From the NCBI GenBank assembly GCA_017569285.1, contig CP069419.1:1240001-1304000 (forward strand): a stretch of DNA of 64,000 bases, read 5' to 3'. This DNA is from Clostridiales bacterium (GTDB lineage Bacteria > Bacillota > Clostridia > Christensenellales > Aristaeellaceae). The notes under the pieces were generated by a model. It was not told the DNA's origin. It did not search any database and worked only from the letters and a program-made list of their open reading frames with translations. This document shows positions 60,153 through 64,000 of this stretch, in pieces (the first letter of the stretch is position 1; each line of letters opens with the position of its first letter). The translations under genes and the position numbers were made by a program.

Positions 60153-61834
60153 TTTCCGCCACCCCATTCCCCGTTCAGGAAGTGATACCGCTTCTCCAGG
60201 TAATTCTTCAGGAACCGGACGTTCTCGCTGAATGAGCCGCCCGTCTGGGCTACCGTACTCGATACGTCCGGGCGCAGCCAGCGCTGGCGGTCCATCGCCG
60301 CGGAATCCTCAATGGACTTGGCCAGGCGGTCGATGGACTGGATGCCCGTTTCCCCGGCTTCGCGTTTGCCCAGCAGTACCTCCACGGCAGGCCGGGCCTT
60401 TTCCTGCCAGAGCTCCGCCACTTTCTGCCGGAAGTCCTCATGCCGGTACAGGGCCGGATACCAGGCGGTCTTGTCGCCCTTGGCGATCCACAGGTATTCC
60501 GGGTTCAGCACATACTTGGCGTTATGCTTCGCGGCATAGGAGCCGAAGGTGCTGTCATAGTCCCACGCGGGCCCGGCATAAATCTTCCCGCTGATGCTGT
60601 CCTGCGGCTTGTAGAAATACTGGCTGGAGGAATTCCCGTCGTAGTTTTCACTGATTTCTTCAACCATGTACTTCAGGGCCAGGGATTCCTCGTCCGCAAT
60701 TTCCGTATAGTGTTTCCCGCTTTCCGGATCCTTTCCGTCCGATGCCATAATGGCGTTTTCAAACGACTGCATCAGGGCGGAAATATACTTCATCTGTGCG
60801 GATGATATGTATTCTGGTGATTTGGACACCAAGACCCCGCCCTTTTTCGTAGTATAGGCGCTGGCTTCCATTCCGTAGCGCACCGGATAGCTTTCGTATT
60901 CGATCAGGTAGCCTCCGGTAATATCCTCCGGATCCACCGGAATACTGTACGCTTTGTAATGGCCTTTGGTTGATGCCTTTTTGCCGACCAGTTTGTTTTT
61001 CTCCAGGGGCTCGCTGTTCACCTTTTCGGTTGCCTTTTCCAGGTCGGCAAACGCAACCCGGTCATTGTCAATCTCCACCTTTTCGGAAAAGAGGTACAGT
61101 CCCCGGTACTCGTGGTTGATGTACAGCTCCGCAGCGGTATGCTCCGGGGTGTAATCCAGGCCGATGGCCGCGGCCAGGTCCAGCACCGCCTGGTTCCGCA
61201 GGTAGGACTTGTCCCGGTAATTGCCGGTCAGAATCCATTTCTTGGCCTTGCCCATTCCCAGGAGGTCGGTTCCTTTGGCCAGCTTGATCTGGTAATTCTT
61301 CTTTTTGAACTGCATGGAGGAATTCCCGCGGGTCTTTACATGCTCCAGCTCGCCGTCATACTGGACGCTTCCGTCCGGGCCGCGGAACACAAGGTACCCG
61401 GGTTCCTTATTGTCCTTTTTCGCTTCGATTTTCTTCAGGCTGCCGCTCGCCGTGGTCACATACACCGCCGGCAGGTTTGCCGATCCCCGCATCACCTGCA
61501 GGCTGGCCCTGGTCTTTCCGATTTTGATCTGGTATTTTCCGGGTTTGATGATCCCGGCCCCGTCTCCGCTCTGCACCGAACGGGAGCCGAATGTGAACGG
61601 TACCCCGTCCGCGAGGCCGAATTTAAGGTCTTCCGTCTTCAGGTTTCCCGGAAGATACAGCGTATAGCCTTTTCCTTCATTCCTGTTGAATGTAATCGCG
61701 TCTGCCGTCAGCTCCCCGTCCGGTGAAATCCAGACCTCCGGTCCGCCGGAAGCCGCATGCGCTGCCCCCAGGCAGGCCAGCAGCGCCGCCAGGATCCACA
61801 GGAAAACCCGGATCCTGAATCCCCGTACTGTCAT
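60149..61834 (-). CDS. Exported CotH-family kinase-like protein
   Basis: 561 residues, GGGAGGG upstream. Signal peptide (FLWILAALLACLGAAHA). CotH domain from about residue 155: VKTRGNSSMQFKKKNYQIKL, KKWILTGNYRDKSYLRN, ELYINHEYRGLYLFSEKVEID, DITGGYLIEYES, and the metal motif AGPAWDYDSTFG. CotH proteins are atypical kinases that phosphorylate secreted or coat proteins. Coupled by 4-bp ATGA overlaps to both neighbours, so made in step with NAGPA 3 and the PIG-L enzyme. A spore-coat role is not implied by the context. Confidence 0.92.
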   Translation of the reverse strand: MTVRGFRIRVFLWILAALLACLGAAHAASGGPEVWISPDGELTADAITFNRNEGKGYTLYLPGNLKTEDLKFGLADGVPFTFGSRSVQSGDGAGIIKPGKYQIKIGKTRASLQVMRGSANLPAVYVTTASGSLKKIEAKKDNKEPGYLVFRGPDGSVQYDGELEHVKTRGNSSMQFKKKNYQIKLAKGTDLLGMGKAKKWILTGNYRDKSYLRNQAVLDLAAAIGLDYTPEHTAAELYINHEYRGLYLFSEKVEIDNDRVAFADLEKATEKVNSEPLEKNKLVGKKASTKGHYKAYSIPVDPEDITGGYLIEYESYPVRYGMEASAYTTKKGGVLVSKSPEYISSAQMKYISALMQSFENAIMASDGKDPESGKHYTEIADEESLALKYMVEEISENYDGNSSSQYFYKPQDSISGKIYAGPAWDYDSTFGSYAAKHNAKYVLNPEYLWIAKGDKTAWYPALYRHEDFRQKVAELWQEKARPAVEVLLGKREAGETGIQSIDRLAKSIEDSAAMDRQRWLRPDVSSTVAQTGGSFSENVRFLKNYLEKRYHFLNGEWGGGK

Positions 61835-63081
61835 TCTTTTCCCTCCCGGATGCCGATCATCCCGTTGACGGTCCGCAGGTCCTTCTCCTTGACCCCTGCC
61901 GGCCGGTTGATCACATCATCCATAAAGATCATACAGGTGGTATTGCCGCCGTCCAGGTTCACCGCCTCAACGGCGCCCAGTTCAATCAGTTTGTCCGCCA
62001 GCCAGGTGATGGTGACCCCCACCGCGTCCTTCCGGCGGCCCAGGACGTCCACGGCCAGGATGGTCCCGTCCGCGGTGATCCCCATGGCCATCCGCGGGGC
62101 CCGGTCCGTGGTCCGCCACTTTTTCAGGTCCGGGCACACCGTGCCGTTCTCCACCAGGATCGGGCCGAAGGCAAATGTGCTCACGACGCCCATGTCCAGG
62201 TATTCCTGCGCGGTGTGCGAATCCGATTCATATGTTTTCATGTGCCCGTCGTCAAAAAGGGCAATCAGGTCCAGGGGCGGCCATACCCGGCTGTCCCCTT
62301 TTTTCGTTTTTTCGGACCAGACCCGGCCGTTCCGGATCACAATGCCCGTTGTCTGCTTGTTCAGCATCCGGTATCCGAAGAAATCGTCGGAAAACGCGAA
62401 TACGGCCTTGTGGTCCCGGACAATCGTCGTCGGTTTGGAAAGGAACGTGCCGGATTTGGTCATTTTCTCCGGCGGCGCTTCATTCACCATCGCGCCGAAA
62501 AACGCCGGTTCCCGGTAGCGGATGGCCGCTTCCAGCCACTGGTGCGGCACGGATTTGTCCACACGCTGCCGGACCTCCACATGGATATCCCGGCTCACAT
62601 AGCTCCATACCCCGGCCTTCCGGTCCGCGTAGACGTAGGGCTTCTCCGCGTCATAGAACCCTTCCTCATCCAGCGGGATCTTCGTCTTCCCGGCCGGTTC
62701 AGGCATAAGGAACCGGGCCGGCGCCTTCCCGTTGCTGCTGTCGGCCGCCGCCCGCTTCTTTCCGTCCTTTCCGATGCAGTTATCCGAAAAAATCAGTTCC
62801 TGCAGTTCGGGGGTGGCGATTCCCGTCTGCCGGAGTCCGTTCTTTTTCTGGAGCTGCCGGATTCGTTCCACTGTGTTTTTGTTATAGTCATCCCCAAAGT
62901 TCCGGGAGGTAATGTAGCCGAGGTCAAACAATCTTTCCTTCAGCGCCGTCACGTCCGGGCCGCTGTCTCCTTTTTTCAGCTCCCGGTAGGAAGCCTCCGC
63001 GAAAACCCCGGTAACAATCACCGCCAGCAGCAATAACACGGCCACGGCCGCCGCTGCCGGGAGCGCTTTATATTTCTTCAT
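61831..63081 (-). CDS. Exported phosphodiester glycosidase with peptidoglycan-binding domain (copy 3)
   Basis: 416 residues, GCAGG upstream. N-terminal membrane/signal segment (AAAAVAVLLLLAVIVTGVFAEA), then a PG_binding_1 domain (LKKGDSGPDVTALKERLFDLGYI...TGIATPELQELIF), then the NAGPA domain (KAVFAFSDDFFGY, STFAFGPILVENG, VEAVNLDGGNTTCMIFMDD). It ends VNGMIGIREGKE. The wall-binding module places the enzyme at the peptidoglycan, supporting action on a wall-linked polymer. Second gene of the 63846-58935 operon. Confidence 0.9.
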   Translation of the reverse strand: MKKYKALPAAAAVAVLLLLAVIVTGVFAEASYRELKKGDSGPDVTALKERLFDLGYITSRNFGDDYNKNTVERIRQLQKKNGLRQTGIATPELQELIFSDNCIGKDGKKRAAADSSNGKAPARFLMPEPAGKTKIPLDEEGFYDAEKPYVYADRKAGVWSYVSRDIHVEVRQRVDKSVPHQWLEAAIRYREPAFFGAMVNEAPPEKMTKSGTFLSKPTTIVRDHKAVFAFSDDFFGYRMLNKQTTGIVIRNGRVWSEKTKKGDSRVWPPLDLIALFDDGHMKTYESDSHTAQEYLDMGVVSTFAFGPILVENGTVCPDLKKWRTTDRAPRMAMGITADGTILAVDVLGRRKDAVGVTITWLADKLIELGAVEAVNLDGGNTTCMIFMDDVINRPAGVKEKDLRTVNGMIGIREGKE

Positions 63082-63093
63082 TTTTCTGCCTGC

Positions 63094-63846
63094 TTATTCG
63101 TTCACAATAATCCGGACCTTGGCATTCTCGATGGTATAGTGGGTTTCGGCCTGGATCGGCTCATCGCCGCTCCGGATGGTGATCCTTCCGCCGATAATCT
63201 CCACATAACCCAGGGAGGATTTTTCCTTATTGGTGCTCTTGATGCCGTCCTTGCCCGCGTTGATCTCGATCTCGCCGCCGGCAATCTGCACGCTGTCCTT
63301 CCCCTTGATGCCGTGCCGGACAGCTTCCACCACAATCTTCCCGCCGCGGATGACCAGGGTGTCCTTGGACGCGATTCCGTCCACCCGTCCGCCGGTCACC
63401 TGCAGGCTTCCGCTTCCCTCAATCACAAGGTCTGCCGCGGAAAACAGCACCGCGCTCGGATCCTCATCCGGATCCGCGTTGCTCTGCGGTCCGTCGGAAA
63501 TAATGTTCTCTGTTCCTTCCGCCAGGGAGATCACCGCCTGCCGGCCGCACCTTTCCACTTCGATGGCCGCGCTCGCCTTGTTGTGGATTTCCACCCCGCT
63601 CAGGACAAGGACAACGTCGCCCTTTTCCTTCACGTCCACATGAATCTGCCCGTCGGTCAGTGTGCCGGAGAGCACGTAGGTTCCGGGTTTTTCAATCCGG
63701 ACCACCCCGTTGTCAAAGGACACGCCCTCTGTTTCCTGCTCCAGCCCCATGTCTGAAAAAGAAACAACAGCCGCGTCTTCTCCAAGGACAGGTACTGCTG
63801 CGAACAGCATGATCACCAGCAGGATAATCACGCTTTTCTTCATCAT
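63094..63846 (-). CDS. Exported carbohydrate-binding beta-helix protein (Cthe_2159-like, DUF4353)
   Basis: 250 residues, GGAGG upstream. Signal peptide (VIILLVIMLFAAVPVLGED). The repeated GGxIxIxA/GxDGIKS turns (GGKIVVEAVRHGIKGKDSVQIAGGEIEIN, split by DGI motifs) are those of the Cthe_2159 beta-helix family. Its Clostridium thermocellum founder binds cellulose and polygalacturonate. First gene of the operon, 12 bp before NAGPA 3. May serve as the glycan-binding partner of the enzymes that follow. Confidence 0.88.
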   Translation of the reverse strand: MMKKSVIILLVIMLFAAVPVLGEDAAVVSFSDMGLEQETEGVSFDNGVVRIEKPGTYVLSGTLTDGQIHVDVKEKGDVVLVLSGVEIHNKASAAIEVERCGRQAVISLAEGTENIISDGPQSNADPDEDPSAVLFSAADLVIEGSGSLQVTGGRVDGIASKDTLVIRGGKIVVEAVRHGIKGKDSVQIAGGEIEINAGKDGIKSTNKEKSSLGYVEIIGGRITIRSGDEPIQAETHYTIENAKVRIIVNE

Positions 63847-63926
63847 CCGGGTTCCTCCATTCCTCCATATTCTGCCGGTCCTGCCGTTCGTTCCGGGCAG
63901 GGGGCAGAACGATATTCTCCAGATTA

Positions 63927-63955
63927 AATATATATGATTCAGTTTTCTATGTCAA
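63927..63955 (-). promoter_or_regulatory. Promoter of the beta-helix/NAGPA/CotH/PIG-L operon
   Basis: On the minus strand TTGACA (63950-63955), 17-bp spacer and TATATT (63927-63932), about 80 bp before the first gene. Confidence 0.85.
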
Positions 63956-64000
63956 TGGACACCCGTTTCGGCAGGCAGATCCTGGGTTTGCGGAAATCCC

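Noticed and set aside
60149-61834. Spore-coat operon on the basis of CotH
   Set aside because: CotH-type kinases are widespread outside sporulation and no other spore gene is nearby.
1-64000. Mobile elements, tRNA or rRNA genes
   Set aside because: No transposase, integrase, terminal repeats or cloverleaf sequences were recognised.

Overview
The window reads as chromosomal DNA from a G+C-rich member of the Clostridia (Bacillota), probably a gut or rumen carbohydrate degrader. Shine-Dalgarno sites are strong (AGGAGG), there is a T-box leader, an ANTAR protein sits in a glnA-regulator-gltB arrangement as in clostridia, and there are MATE pumps, a TRAP transporter, a YesM/YesN-type two-component pair and several glycosidases. 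Placement near Christensenellales/Aristaeellaceae is a guess. I saw no rRNA, tRNA, insertion sequence, prophage or CRISPR array.

Layout. 1-3109 (minus): two exported surface proteins, one with InlB-type repeats (runs off the left edge) and one with a Glu/Pro repeat, an SH3-like and an Ig-like domain; this end is visibly more A+T rich. 3558-14866 (minus): glnA, an ANTAR regulator, gltB, glmS, dapL and pyrG. 15047-16975 (plus): promoter, Asn-type T-box and asnB. 17002-19017 (minus): MATE pump and msrA. 19240-22948 (plus): a P-loop/CYTH protein, an FMN alpha-hydroxy-acid-oxidase-like protein and guaA. 22949-23490: a hairpin- and repeat-rich stretch without a believable gene, closed by a terminator. 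23644-28556 (plus): XRE regulator with ABC exporter, and TetR with a flavodoxin-fold oxidoreductase and a membrane protein. 28649-32834 (minus): MATE, queH, tex. 33057-38719 (plus): two zinc dehydrogenases, a lactonase-like amidohydrolase and a GH2 enzyme. 38802-40859 (minus): GH36. 41068-45660 (minus): TRAP transporter and a hexuronate-type reductase. 45839-49761 (minus): sensor kinase, response regulator and a TRAP-type binding protein, preceded by a YcxB-like protein. 49970-52332 (plus): pepT, then MarR with a flavin reductase. 52398-63846 (mostly minus): exported phosphodiester-glycosidase (NAGPA) proteins, two degenerate Lgt-like membrane proteins, LRR, CotH, PIG-L and beta-helix proteins, split by a divergent GH43 gene.

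Two themes stand out. First, most glutamine-using or glutamine-making enzymes (GlnA, GltB, GlmS, PyrG, AsnB, GuaA) lie within about 20 kb. The pyrG, glnA and asnB promoters share a 22-bp upstream motif. The pyrG and glnA transcripts both start just ahead of an intrinsic terminator, and the glnA operon encodes an ANTAR (antiterminator-type) protein. Second, the right-hand 11 kb holds a duplicated NAGPA plus Lgt-like pair inside one operon, next to a second operon of NAGPA, CotH kinase and PIG-L genes. It looks like an undescribed envelope-glycopolymer or surface-protein modification system.
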